Positions 36,981 through 47,300 of a stretch of 64,000 nt of DNA are shown piece after piece (position 1 is the stretch's first letter; each line of letters opens with the position of its first letter). Made by a program: the position numbers and the translations under genes. The notes beneath the pieces are model-generated. The model did not search any database and was not told the DNA's origin. It saw only the letters and a program-made list of their open reading frames with translations. The stretch lies in the NCBI GenBank assembly GCA_950054195.1, contig CATLPG010000011.1, positions 1-64,000 on the forward strand, in the 5' to 3' direction. This DNA is from an uncultured Saccharospirillaceae bacterium (lineage in GTDB: Bacteria > Bacteroidota > Bacteroidia > Flavobacteriales_D > CAJJDF01).

Positions 36981-38279
36981 ATGGAAGTTATTTTAACCAT
37001 TGCATTTTTCTTATTTGTAATCCTTTTATTGGTGGCATTGCTTTTATTTGTTAAGGCAAAACTATCACCATCTGGGAAAATTAAAATCTCCATTAATGGA
37101 GGTGAAAGAGAACTTGAGGTTGATGGAGGAAACACCTTGTTAAACACATTAGGAGCTGAGGGAATATTTTTACCTTCTGCTTGTGGTGGTGGTGGAACTT
37201 GTATTCAATGTATTTGTCAAGTACATGAAGGCGGAGGTTCTATTTTACCAACTGAAGAACCACACTTTTCAAGAAAGGAAATTGCCACAAATCATCGTCT
37301 TGGTTGCCAAGTTAAGGTGAAAGAAGACATGGAAATTGAAATCGAGGAAGAAATTCTAGGTATAAAAGAATGGGAAGCAACTGTAGTTTCAAATTATAAT
37401 GTTGCAACTTATATCAAAGAGTTTGTTGTGGAAATTCCTGAGGATATGGATTATAAGGCTGGTGGATACATTCAAATTAAGATACCACCATGCGAAGTTA
37501 AATATTCTGAAATGGATGTTACAGCACATCCTAAAGATCATCCAGGTGAACCTAAAAAGTTTGAAGATGATTGGGCTAATGGACCATTCGCTATTAGAGG
37601 GTTAGTAATGAAAAACCCAGAAGAAGTTGTAAGAGCTTATTCAATGGCTTCTTACCCTGCAGAAGGTAGAAACGTAATGTTAAACGTGCGTGTGGCTACA
37701 CCACCTTTTGATAGAAAAGCTGGTACTTGGATGAATGTTAATCCTGGTATTGCTTCGTCTTATATTTTTAACCTCAAACCAGGTGATAAGTGTACTATTT
37801 CTGGTCCTTATGGTGAATTCTTCATTAACCACTCAGATGCTGAGATGCTGTATATTGGTGGAGGTGCCGGAATGGCTCCAATGAGATCTCATTTATATGA
37901 GCTTTTTAAAACATTAAAAACGGATAGAAAAGTAACGTATTGGTATGGAGGACGTTCTAAAGCAGAACTTTTTTACATTCACTACTTTAGAGAGCTAGAA
38001 GAAAACTTTCCTAATTTTAAGTTTTATATGGTTCTTTCTGATGCAAAACCTGAAGATAATTGGGTTCCTAAAAAAGATATCCATGATGAAAAAGGGGATG
38101 GATTTGTTGGATTTGTACATAATGCAGTAATTAATGAATATCTTGAAAAGCATGATGCTCCAGAAGATTTAGAAGTTTATTTTTGTGGACCTCCTTTGAT
38201 GAATCAAGCAGTTGTAAAAATGTGTGATGATTGGGGAATTCCAGACGAGAATGTACGTTTCGATGATTTCGGAGGTTAG
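36981..38279 (+). CDS. nqrF: Na(+)-NQR subunit F (NADH dehydrogenase, 2Fe-2S, FAD)
   Basis: 432 residues: an N-terminal membrane helix (about 3-25), then a ferredoxin-type 2Fe-2S domain with ligands Cys68, Cys74, Cys77 and Cys109 (ACGGGGTCIQC motif). A ferredoxin-reductase-like FAD/NADH domain follows, with RAYSMASYP (FAD), GPYGEFF, GGGAGMAPMRSHL and, near the end, YFCGPPLMNQAVVKM. It is the electron entry point of Na(+)-NQR. It is the last gene of the operon, followed by a clear terminator. Confidence 0.97.
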   Translation: MEVILTIAFFLFVILLLVALLLFVKAKLSPSGKIKISINGGERELEVDGGNTLLNTLGAEGIFLPSACGGGGTCIQCICQVHEGGGSILPTEEPHFSRKEIATNHRLGCQVKVKEDMEIEIEEEILGIKEWEATVVSNYNVATYIKEFVVEIPEDMDYKAGGYIQIKIPPCEVKYSEMDVTAHPKDHPGEPKKFEDDWANGPFAIRGLVMKNPEEVVRAYSMASYPAEGRNVMLNVRVATPPFDRKAGTWMNVNPGIASSYIFNLKPGDKCTISGPYGEFFINHSDAEMLYIGGGAGMAPMRSHLYELFKTLKTDRKVTYWYGGRSKAELFYIHYFRELEENFPNFKFYMVLSDAKPEDNWVPKKDIHDEKGDGFVGFVHNAVINEYLEKHDAPEDLEVYFCGPPLMNQAVVKMCDDWGIPDENVRFDDFGG

Positions 38280-38295
38280 TCTATAATATAATTTT

Positions 38296-38321
38296 AAAAG
38301 TCAGCATTTGCTGGCTTTTTT
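38296..38321 (+). terminator. Rho-independent terminator of the nqr operon
   Basis: GTCAGC (38300-38305) pairs with GCTGGC (38310-38315, one G-U pair) across an ATTT loop, flanked by AAAA upstream and a run of six T downstream. It lies 16 bases after the nqrF stop. It also abuts the following gene, which starts at 38328, so that gene must use a promoter overlapping this region or depend on read-through. Confidence 0.8.
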
Positions 38322-38327
38322 AGTTTA

Positions 38328-39752
38328 ATGACCATTTGTAAAATGTCTATAAGGTTCATTTATTCTCTCATTTTCCTATATACTTTAGGCTTAAATACAC
38401 TCTTTGGACAAGATTATGAAGAGATATATAACCTAACATCACAAAAAATTGATTTTTATTGGTCATTACGTACAGGTAAAAAAGAAATAAAAGATAATGT
38501 TCTAAAATACATAGACACTGTTAGTAATACTGAAAAGTTATCTCCTCAAGAAAAACACCTACTTCAATTAAATGCAAAAGCAGAAATTGAGTTTATTTTT
38601 TCAAATAAAAATGAAGCTCATAAACTACTTTTAGAAGCAGTAGTCTACTCTGATAAGAATAAACTAAACCCTTTAAGTATGGTGAACATTTACCAATTAC
38701 TATTTGGGATTAATGTTTCTATATTCAACTTAGATAAAGCAAAATTATACTCAGACAAACTCAACCAAAATTTTGATTTATACTCATCAGGTAGGTACAA
38801 GTTTGCAGCTTGTAAATCAAGAGAAATTTTGGGAAGATTATCTAACGATACTACACTTGTATTGAAAGCTTTTAAGCAAAGAGCTTCTATTGATATTACA
38901 GACTCGTCACTTTATTACGATGTACAACTTGACAAGTTTATATTTTTAAATAATAAGGACTCTGTTTCAAAATATACTCATTTAGCTTTTAGAACTACAG
39001 ATTCAAGTATTTTAATGACTAGATATATGAGGCTTCTTAAATTTTATTCCCAAAATGAAGAGAATGACTCAGCTTATAAATATGCTTCACTTTTGCTAAA
39101 TGATGAATATGCTAAACAGGTTGTTAAATATCAAGAAAAGTCTTTAGAAAAGCTCATAGAAGTAAAAATTGAAAGAGGAGATACATCCAAGTTAAAACAG
39201 CTCCAATCTAAGTTAAAAGACTTAAAAAAAGGTATATCCAAAAAACAAGCAATCGATATCGCTAACAGAGAAACAAAATATAATAATAGCACTAATACAA
39301 TACCGTTTTGGTTTTATCTAGTATTGACTATTTTTATTTCAATAGTTTTAGGAGTGATTTTCTTCAAGTCTAATAAGAAAATAGAGAAAGAAGAGTTTAA
39401 AAGGTATATAATCCCTAATGAACATGAGGAAAAAATTAAAGAAGCTCTAAATAAATTGAAAGCCGATTACTTCTATCTAAATAGAAATATATCTTTAACT
39501 AGTCTTGGAGAAAAATATGGAATTATTAACGTAAATTATATCAGTAAATATATTAGTAACAACTTCTCTGACAGCTTTCCTAATTGGATCGCTAAACTTC
39601 GATTAAATTATTTTTTAACTCATAGAGAAGAGTTTAGAGATTGTGATGAAGATGAAGTTTCTTTTAAGTTAGGTTTTGGGTCAGTTAGAACCTTTAGAAA
39701 GCATCTTAAGCTAAATGGTTATGAAACTTTTGATTCCTTATCAAGGAAATAA
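38328..39752 (+). CDS. Membrane-bound TPR-like protein with AraC-type DNA-binding domain
   Basis: 474 residues. An N-terminal signal-like hydrophobic segment (ending LFGQ, about residue 28) is followed by a helical, TPR-like region (about 50-300). A membrane helix spans about 325-347. The cytoplasmic C-terminal part (about 375-474) resembles an AraC-type helix-turn-helix: ISLTSLGEKYGIINVNYISKYI, then a second HTH-like part with VSFKLGFGSVRTFRKHLKLNGY. This layout suggests a one-component sensor that binds DNA from the membrane. An ATG at 38343 gives a slightly shorter form. It precedes two surface-fibre genes, which may be targets (inference). It has no kinase or receiver domain. Confidence 0.75.
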   Translation: MTICKMSIRFIYSLIFLYTLGLNTLFGQDYEEIYNLTSQKIDFYWSLRTGKKEIKDNVLKYIDTVSNTEKLSPQEKHLLQLNAKAEIEFIFSNKNEAHKLLLEAVVYSDKNKLNPLSMVNIYQLLFGINVSIFNLDKAKLYSDKLNQNFDLYSSGRYKFAACKSREILGRLSNDTTLVLKAFKQRASIDITDSSLYYDVQLDKFIFLNNKDSVSKYTHLAFRTTDSSILMTRYMRLLKFYSQNEENDSAYKYASLLLNDEYAKQVVKYQEKSLEKLIEVKIERGDTSKLKQLQSKLKDLKKGISKKQAIDIANRETKYNNSTNTIPFWFYLVLTIFISIVLGVIFFKSNKKIEKEEFKRYIIPNEHEEKIKEALNKLKADYFYLNRNISLTSLGEKYGIINVNYISKYISNNFSDSFPNWIAKLRLNYFLTHREEFRDCDEDEVSFKLGFGSVRTFRKHLKLNGYETFDSLSRK

Positions 39753-39905
39753 TTTTTTTTCAAAATAATCACCTGAAAATCAACCAATTGTTTTTTTTTG
39801 TGATGATTGGCTTTTATGGGCTATAATCATTATTTTTATAGAACTTCATATTTATATCATTCGTGAAATAAGTGGTGAATTACAATAATTTAAACATAAT
39901 GTCTT

Positions 39906-41687
39906 ATGAAAACATGGTTGTCGTTAATTGCTATTAGTTTTTTTAATTTTGCTGTAATTGCTCAAAATATTGGTGTAGGTACAACAACCCCTACCAACTT
40001 TTTTCATGTGAGCCCTTCTGGGCCAGGTAATCCTGTAAGAATCGAAGGGTTGCAAATTACAAATAATGAGAGAGATATATTAATAACTGATGCATCTAAT
40101 GGAGAATTAAAATATATTCCTATTAATCAATTAGCCGATAGTATAGCTGCTAGCATAGGGGGGCTTTTTACAGACAATCAAAACATAGACAGTATAACTC
40201 TTAATGGAACAACATTAACAGTTTATATAGAATCTGGTTTGAGTTCATCTGTCAACCTACAATCATTAATTGATTCTGCTGTAGCCAATACACCATCTGG
40301 AGGCGATGACAATCAAAATTTAACCGTGCTTGGAGGTACACCTACGTCAAGTGTAATAGATATTGAAGATGGAGATAGTATTATCATCCAGGCAGGATCA
40401 AACATAAATCTGTCAGAAAGTGGTAATACAATTACTATCTCTTCTACTGGTGATGGTACTGGAACTGACGATCAAAATTTAGATAGTTTAACATTAAATG
40501 GAACAATATTGACAGGCTATATCGAATCTGGTGCTAGTGCTTCTATCGATTTACAGCCAATTATCGACAGTGCATCAAATAGTGCAGGTAATGCATGGTT
40601 GATAAACGGAAACTCTAATACAAATTCAACTGTAAACTTTTTAGGAACTACTAACAATGAAGAGTTAGTTTTTAGAACAAACAACGTTTTTTCAGGAATC
40701 ATAGGTCTTGGATCAAACGGTAATTTATATCTCGGACAAAGAGCTAATTTTTCACAAAGTGGAACAGGAGGTTCTCGTAATATAGGTATAGGATATGAGG
40801 CTTTGCATGGCCCAACAACAGGATTAGGAAATATTGCTTTAGGTAGATTTGCCTTAAGAAATAGTGCAGGAGGTAGCAGTAACATAGCTATAGGACTAAA
40901 TGCAATGTATGAAAATGCAGGAGGAAGTGATAATATTGCAATAGGAGAAAATGTTTTATATAATATAGGTGTTTCAGGTGGGGGAGCATCTAGGAATGTA
41001 GCTATTGGTAATGGAGCAATGATTAATACTGGAACAGGTGGTGGTGGACCGATAAGAAACGTTGCTATTGGTCAAGATGCTTTCCCTGATTTAGGAATTG
41101 GGGGTGCTGGCCCTATCGGATCCACTGGAGTAGGAGGACAAGTTGTAGCTACAGGTAACCCAAGTAACGCTATGGCCTTAGGTTATCAAGCAACAGTGAA
41201 TGCTTCTAATCAGGTAAGGGTTGGAAATGCTTCTGTTTCTTCAATTGGAGGTTTTGCCAACTGGAGTAATGTTTCAGATGTTAGATTTAAGAGAAATATA
41301 AATGAAAATGTACCAGGATTAGAGTTTATTCTAGGATTAAAACCAGTTACTTATACATTAGATATTGATAAAATTAACCAGCATTTAGGAGTAGAAGATG
41401 CCTTTGATAACAAGGAAAAGAAAAAACAAATTCAGTCGGGTTTCTTAGCACAAGATGTTGAAGACTTAGCTCAAAAAATAGGTTATGACTTTAGCGGTAT
41501 CGATAAACCTCAAAATGAACATGGGCACTACGGTTTAAAATACGCTGAGTTTGTAGTTCCTTTAGTAAAAGCAATGCAGGAGCAACAAGAAGAAATACAA
41601 AATTTGAAGAAAAAACTAGCCGAACAAGAAGCTATATTTAAGGCAGAATTAGATGAAATAAAGTTGTTGATTAAAGAAAAAGAATAG
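39906..41687 (+). CDS. Secreted fibre/adhesin-like protein with peptidase S74 chaperone domain
   Basis: 593 residues with a signal peptide ending VIAQ (about residue 19), followed directly by NIGVGTTTP, the usual opening of this Bacteroidota family. The middle has YadA-head-like repeats (about 295-405, e.g. RNIGIGYEAL, SNIAIGLNAM, DNIAIGENVL). An S74 intramolecular chaperone domain starts at about Ser457 with SDVRFKRNI, then GLKPVTYTLD, SGFLAQDVEDLA and YGLKYAEFVVPLVKAMQE. A coiled coil closes the protein (about 560-593). S74 domains trimerise phage tail spikes and related fibres and are then cleaved off. Probably a trimeric surface fibre; no T9SS domain is seen. Confidence 0.85.
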   Translation: MKTWLSLIAISFFNFAVIAQNIGVGTTTPTNFFHVSPSGPGNPVRIEGLQITNNERDILITDASNGELKYIPINQLADSIAASIGGLFTDNQNIDSITLNGTTLTVYIESGLSSSVNLQSLIDSAVANTPSGGDDNQNLTVLGGTPTSSVIDIEDGDSIIIQAGSNINLSESGNTITISSTGDGTGTDDQNLDSLTLNGTILTGYIESGASASIDLQPIIDSASNSAGNAWLINGNSNTNSTVNFLGTTNNEELVFRTNNVFSGIIGLGSNGNLYLGQRANFSQSGTGGSRNIGIGYEALHGPTTGLGNIALGRFALRNSAGGSSNIAIGLNAMYENAGGSDNIAIGENVLYNIGVSGGGASRNVAIGNGAMINTGTGGGGPIRNVAIGQDAFPDLGIGGAGPIGSTGVGGQVVATGNPSNAMALGYQATVNASNQVRVGNASVSSIGGFANWSNVSDVRFKRNINENVPGLEFILGLKPVTYTLDIDKINQHLGVEDAFDNKEKKKQIQSGFLAQDVEDLAQKIGYDFSGIDKPQNEHGHYGLKYAEFVVPLVKAMQEQQEEIQNLKKKLAEQEAIFKAELDEIKLLIKEKE

Positions 41688-41765
41688 TAACTTGTAGTTC
41701 ATTGATATAAAAAATTATAGACGTTTTCAAATTTTCATCTTCCTTTACTAATAATAGATTTATCT

Positions 41766-44333
41766 ATGTTGAGAATCCCTATTTTAATTACCATAATATT
41801 ATTACTAACTCATAATGGACATACACAGTATGGATTTGGTACAAACACACCAAATAGTAATGCTGTAGTTCATTTTACTTCTTCTGATAGTACAAAAGGA
41901 GTTTTATTACCTGTTACAACAACAGCAAAACTTCCTATAGCAGCTAATGCTTTAAAAGGAATGGTAGTATATAATTTAGACGAAAACTGCTTTCAGTTGT
42001 GCAATGGAACTAATTGGAAATGTTTAACAATCAATGATAGCAGTGAATGGGTGGATGGTAGTTTGGTAGGATTAACAGCTGGTAATATTTATGCACGACA
42101 GTCACTAACACGAGGAGATACAGTAACTATTGATACTAATGGTAAATTTGGAATTGGAACTAATACTCCTTTACAAAATTTAGAGGTTTCAGGAACAGGA
42201 ACAGTGGTAGCTCATGTTATGACTAAGGATTCAACAGCGTCAGATAGAGCTGTGTTTGGAATCAAAAGAGGAACCAAACTTTGGGATTTAGGAATAAATA
42301 CTCAGTTAAATAATAATAATAATTTAAACTTCAGAGAAGGAGCAATCATACGATTTACCATGGCAGAAGGAGGAAATGTGGGGGTTGGTACTAATGCTCC
42401 TACTTTTCGTTTAGATGTAGATTCAGCTATTAATGCAGGTTACCATTACTACCAAAAGGGAGAAAGAATAGTAACTGCTATACCTAATAATACAGCTATA
42501 GCAAGCGGTAATGTTGCTGTTGGAGTAAATACCTTAAGAAATGTTTCAGGTATATTAAATACAGCAGTTGGTAATTTAACATTAGATAGCAATACAACTG
42601 GTAATTTAAATACCGCAATTGGAGCAAGCTCATTAAGATCTAATTTAACAGGATCATTTAATACCGGGGTTGGATATAATACGTTAACTAGTAATAGTTC
42701 AGGTGATGATAATACAGCAATGGGAAGAAGTGCATTATCTCAAAATACTATCGGAGATTCAAATACTGCTGTTGGTGTTGTTTCGTTAGGAGATAATATT
42801 AATGGTAGACTAAATGTCGCTTTAGGAACTGGAGCTCTAGCAAATAATATTAGTGGAAATGGAAACACTTCAGTTGGTACAGATGCACTTCGTTCATCAC
42901 TTAACGGGAATAATAATATAGCTATAGGAGTAGATGCTGGGGATAACCTATCTGCTGGTGACAATAATATTATTATTGGTTCTAATATCGACTTTCCAAG
43001 TAATACTAACAGCTATCAGTTAAATATAGGAAATATTATATATGGGACAGATATAGATGGTTCAGGTAGCACATTATCGACAGGAAATATTGGAATAGGG
43101 ACGACCACTCCATCAGCAAAATTAGATGTTGAAAATATAGTAGATGGTGATACATCTGAAATTACAACAGAGTTAAACACATATACAACTGGTGCTACCC
43201 TAACGCAAAATAGAAGCCATACACCACTTTCAATAACTTATACAGCTAATAACGTTGTAGGTGCTCAAACCAATGGTCAAAGGCACACAGTTTTAGGAAT
43301 TAATAGCCGAGTAACAGCTTCTGGTACCACAAGAGGATATAGCTATTCTAGTTTGTTTGGTCGTACCATTCATAATTCATCTGGAGATATGACAGATATG
43401 TTTGGATCATATAGCTTAGCTGAAACTCAAAATGCAGCAACGAGCTCAGGAAATATTGATAACTTAAGAGGTATCTATGGAGGAGCCACCATAAACTCAG
43501 GTAGTACTGGAGTTGTAAACAGTGCAGTTGGTGTCAGGGCCAATGCTTTGAATAACAATAATAATAATACGCTAAATAACTTAACAGGTACATCTAGTCA
43601 GGCTAACAATGATAATGGAGGAACTGTTATAAATGCTTACGGAAGTAACAACCTTGTTTTCAATAACGATGCAAGTACAATTTCTAATGCTTATGGAAAT
43701 TATTCACGAATTATTCAAGACGATGCAGGAGGTACCATAAACAACTCCTATGGTTACTATTCATATATTGATCATGATGCAGGTACTTCAACAAATGGTT
43801 ATTTATTTAGAGGTGATTATGATGGTATACATACGAATAAATGGGGAATTTATTTAACAGGTGAAGATTCTTCTTACTTGTCAGGTTCACTAGGAATTGG
43901 GACGACAAATATTACAGAAAAGCTGGATGTTAATGGAAATATAAGAGCCAGCGGTAATTTTATTTCTGGAGCTACAACTTTAACTGTACCTGATTATGTT
44001 TTTGAAAAATATTACAAAGGAGAGTCTAAACTTAAAAAAGATTATACCTTTTTAAGCCTTGAGGAAATTGAGAGCTTTACTCGTGAAAACGGTCACTTAC
44101 CAGGTGTTACTTCTGCTGGCGAGGTAAAGAGTAAAAATCAATTTAATATAACACAATCCTCACTAACCAATCTAGAAAAAATAGAGGAACTTTATTTGCA
44201 CGTAATTGAAGTGAATAAATCAAATAAAAGCTTGATCGAGCAAAACAAAAAGCAACAAGAGTTAATCAACTTATTACTTGAGCAAAATCAATCATTAAAT
44301 AAGAGAGTAGAAGCTTTAGAAAATAAAGAATAA
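41766..44333 (+). CDS. Secreted YadA-head-like repeat protein with C-terminal coiled coil
   Basis: 855 residues with a signal peptide ending GHTQ (about residue 21). Residues 241-405 are regular YadA-like head repeats of about 14 residues (N-TA[VI]G-x-x-[ST]L pattern). Residues 480-700 are a second, Asn/Ser/Thr-rich repeat region with alternating SYG/NAYG segments. The C-terminal 120 residues carry a segment common in Bacteroidota surface proteins (DYVFEKYY, YTFLSLEEIESFTRENGHLPGV, then IEELYLHVIEVNK) and end in a coiled coil. Unlike its upstream neighbour, it has no S74 SDxRxK motif. Its stop abuts the stop of the convergent gene with no base between. Confidence 0.82.
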   Translation: MLRIPILITIILLLTHNGHTQYGFGTNTPNSNAVVHFTSSDSTKGVLLPVTTTAKLPIAANALKGMVVYNLDENCFQLCNGTNWKCLTINDSSEWVDGSLVGLTAGNIYARQSLTRGDTVTIDTNGKFGIGTNTPLQNLEVSGTGTVVAHVMTKDSTASDRAVFGIKRGTKLWDLGINTQLNNNNNLNFREGAIIRFTMAEGGNVGVGTNAPTFRLDVDSAINAGYHYYQKGERIVTAIPNNTAIASGNVAVGVNTLRNVSGILNTAVGNLTLDSNTTGNLNTAIGASSLRSNLTGSFNTGVGYNTLTSNSSGDDNTAMGRSALSQNTIGDSNTAVGVVSLGDNINGRLNVALGTGALANNISGNGNTSVGTDALRSSLNGNNNIAIGVDAGDNLSAGDNNIIIGSNIDFPSNTNSYQLNIGNIIYGTDIDGSGSTLSTGNIGIGTTTPSAKLDVENIVDGDTSEITTELNTYTTGATLTQNRSHTPLSITYTANNVVGAQTNGQRHTVLGINSRVTASGTTRGYSYSSLFGRTIHNSSGDMTDMFGSYSLAETQNAATSSGNIDNLRGIYGGATINSGSTGVVNSAVGVRANALNNNNNNTLNNLTGTSSQANNDNGGTVINAYGSNNLVFNNDASTISNAYGNYSRIIQDDAGGTINNSYGYYSYIDHDAGTSTNGYLFRGDYDGIHTNKWGIYLTGEDSSYLSGSLGIGTTNITEKLDVNGNIRASGNFISGATTLTVPDYVFEKYYKGESKLKKDYTFLSLEEIESFTRENGHLPGVTSAGEVKSKNQFNITQSSLTNLEKIEELYLHVIEVNKSNKSLIEQNKKQQELINLLLEQNQSLNKRVEALENKE
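42487..42980 (+). repeat. In-frame YadA-head-like repeat array
   Basis: About eleven consecutive units of 14-15 codons within the 855-residue protein, each with an NTA[VI]G / NVALG / NIAIG core and an [AS]L or TL spaced five residues later. The repeats are visible at protein level; the DNA has diverged, so it is old repetition rather than a recent expansion. Confidence 0.7.
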
Positions 44334-47300
44334 TTATCGGATAACATTTACATGTCCGATCAGTTTTTGGTTAGTGCTATTAACATCCGAATAAGTAATC
44401 TTCCATACATAAGTGTCCATCTTTACTTTTTCACCTTTGAAGTTGCCATTCCAGCCAACAGCTATATCTTCAGTTTCAAAAATTAACTGTCCCCAGCGAT
44501 TATAAATACTCATTTCAAACTTGGTTAGGTCTAAAGCATTCACTTTAAAAACATCATTAACGCCATCACCATCAGGAGTAAAAGAATTAGGTACATAAAT
44601 AACTCCATCTAAACTTATTGTAACACTGTCTCTAGCAATACAACCATAATGATCCAATATATTAGCATAAAACGTGGTAGTAGCTTCTGGAAAAGCAGCT
44701 GTGTTTTCACAACTTAAACAATTCAAGTAAGCAGACGAATCCCAAAAGAATGAACCACCACTGTGTGTTGCACCTAAGGTTACATCTTGCCCATAGATAA
44801 TAATTTTATCTTCTCCAGCATCTATTGTAGGTATAGGAAAGTAGCTAATTGAAGTATTTGCAGTATCTGTACATCCCAACGAGTCTGTAACGATTACATA
44901 ATACTCTTGGGGTTGATAAGGAAAACCTAAAGTAGAATCATTTAATGGACTTGCTAAATTATTTTTTGGAAACCAGTTATAACCAACTCCACCAGATGCA
45001 GTTAACAAAAAGGTGTCGTTATAACAAATAGTTAGAGGTGGAGATGCTATAGCAGTAGGTTTAATGATCTCAACTGTTACGTTATCAGTTACGGTTCCAC
45101 ATGCGTTTGTAAAATCTACAGAATAGGTAGTTGTTTGTTGAGGAGTAGCAATAACATTATTTCCTGCATTAGTATCTAATGTTGAACTAGGGTTCCATAG
45201 ATATGACCGTGCTCCACCAGCAAGTAAAGGCATACTTTCTCCATTACACATGGCTGTGTCATTGGTTAACGTATTGATGGGTAATGTTTGGTCAACTGCT
45301 ATGTAAACCGAATCCATTGTAGGGCAACCATCAGGTGTTATTATACTAACATAATATTGTGTACTCTGATTAGGAAAAGCCCCAGTGGAGCCATTATTTG
45401 GTTGAGTAACAAAGTTAGCAGGACTCCATGTATAAGTACCACCACCAGTAGCAGTTATAGGAACTGTATCTCCTAAGCAAACAATCGTATCTGCTGTTGC
45501 GGAAGTAGTAATGTCGAAAATGCCTATGGTTACTTCAGCAGTATCAGCCCCACATTGATCGGAAACAATTACTTGGTAGGTTGTATTAGTTGTACCTGGA
45601 GAGGCTACTGGATTAGCTATAGTAGCATCACTCAAAGAATTAGCAGGAGACCACAAATAAGATGTTCCACCAGAAGCATTTAACTGTATTGTTTCATTTG
45701 GACAAATGAAAGTTGTTGGTGTTACTTGTGCTTGTATTGGGTTGTACAACTCAATAGTAATAGTATTTGAGTCTGGTAAAACACATCCTGTGGAATCAGA
45801 AACAACAAGCTTAACTTGATAAGTTCCTCCAGAGGCATAAGCATGAGTAGGTTCAAAATCTGTAGAAGTATTACCATCTCCAAAGTCCCAGAAATAGGTG
45901 TTTCCACCATTACTTTGATTATCAAAAGTTACAGGAGCAGGCCAACAATAAAAAGCTTGAGGAGTACTTGCAATAGCATAAACAATTTCTACATTGAATT
46001 TAAATATAGCTAAGTTACATCCAGTACTGTTATTCGTATTTGACCAAACACCAGCAGTGGTTGGAAAATCAGAGTTACCTCCACACCCAGCACAAACCGC
46101 TTGATAAACATTCCCATCTTTATCAAACCTACTGGTTCCTCCATCAACATGTTCAGAAGATGTACCTCCACCAAAGAAGGTTCCATATAGTAGATTTTGT
46201 GCATCTCTTGAAAGCACCATCAAGTAAAAATCATCACCATCAGTTGTTGCTTGAAAGGCATCATTAGTAACAGGTAGTCCAGAAGTTGTACTCGTTGGTA
46301 TATTTCCTGTATTTGAGGAACCTCCCCAACCACATACATATACCAATCCACAATCATTTACTAAAAAGGCGGTCAATGAAATATCAATATTCCCCGAACT
46401 TCTTCCAAAAACAGTACTCCATTCCATCGTAGTAATAGTATTGTCAAATTTTTGAATAAACTGACCACTGTTAGGATTATTATATTTACCTGGTGTAACA
46501 GGCATACTACCCCTTGATTGCCCCACTACATATACATCGTCATAAATATCTACTTGAATTAAAAACGTTTGATCATAGGCTCCAGTACCTATATGTCGTG
46601 AGGTTAATAGACTTCCATTAGGATCATACTTGGCAATATATCCATCAACTCCACCATTTCCACTAGTTGAAGCACTTGGTAAGCTAACGCTTGTTGAACC
46701 TCCAGTAACAAAAATATTATTACTACCATCCAGTTGTATACCATAACCACTTTCACTACCTGTACTACCAAAGTAAGTACCCCATAAGATGTTACTTAAA
46801 TTAGCGTTCATTTTAAAAAATACGGCATCTACATTTCCAGCAAGTGAAGAACCATCAGTTACTGGGAAATTGGATGAAGTTGAGCTTGTACTGATATAAC
46901 AATTATCATTATTGTCCACTATAATTTCTCCCCTAAACCAATCACCATAATTCATGGTTAAACCTGAAGGATTTAAAGTGCCATCGTCCCCTGATCCACC
47001 AACATATGTAGAACTTAGCATTGTTGTTCCTGTAGCATTTAGTTTACTTATGAATATATCTGTACCATTAGGATGCTCAATAGCTGCTCCAGCAATTCCA
47101 ATATTTCCCCCTCCATTAAATGTACCGTCATAAGCACCTGCAGTTGTTGGAAAATTAGATGATCCAGTAGAACCAAAAATATACAGTTCGTAATTATCGT
47201 TCACAACTAAACTTTGAGGAGTTTCTGCCAGAGAACCTCCTATGTAAGTAGAGTATATGAGTGCTCCTCCATTTGCATTAAATTTACTGATACCTACATC

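Noticed and set aside
39753-39905. Possible terminator or regulatory hairpin after the AraC-type gene (CCAAT ... ATTGG around a T-run)
   Set aside because: The stem is only five bases and the T-run lies in the loop rather than after the stem.
40517-40885. Long open frame on the minus strand inside the S74 fibre gene
   Set aside because: Its composition is that of a repeat-rich gene read backwards (Pro/Leu-rich), with no motif; the + strand protein is well supported.
42487-42980. Direct-repeat array that could be taken for CRISPR
   Set aside because: Units are in frame, coding for YadA-head-like repeats, and not identical at DNA level; no cas genes.
45722-46267. Several short open frames in both orientations inside the 1302-residue protein gene
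   Set aside because: They lie within SBBP and PKD coding sequence and show no protein features.
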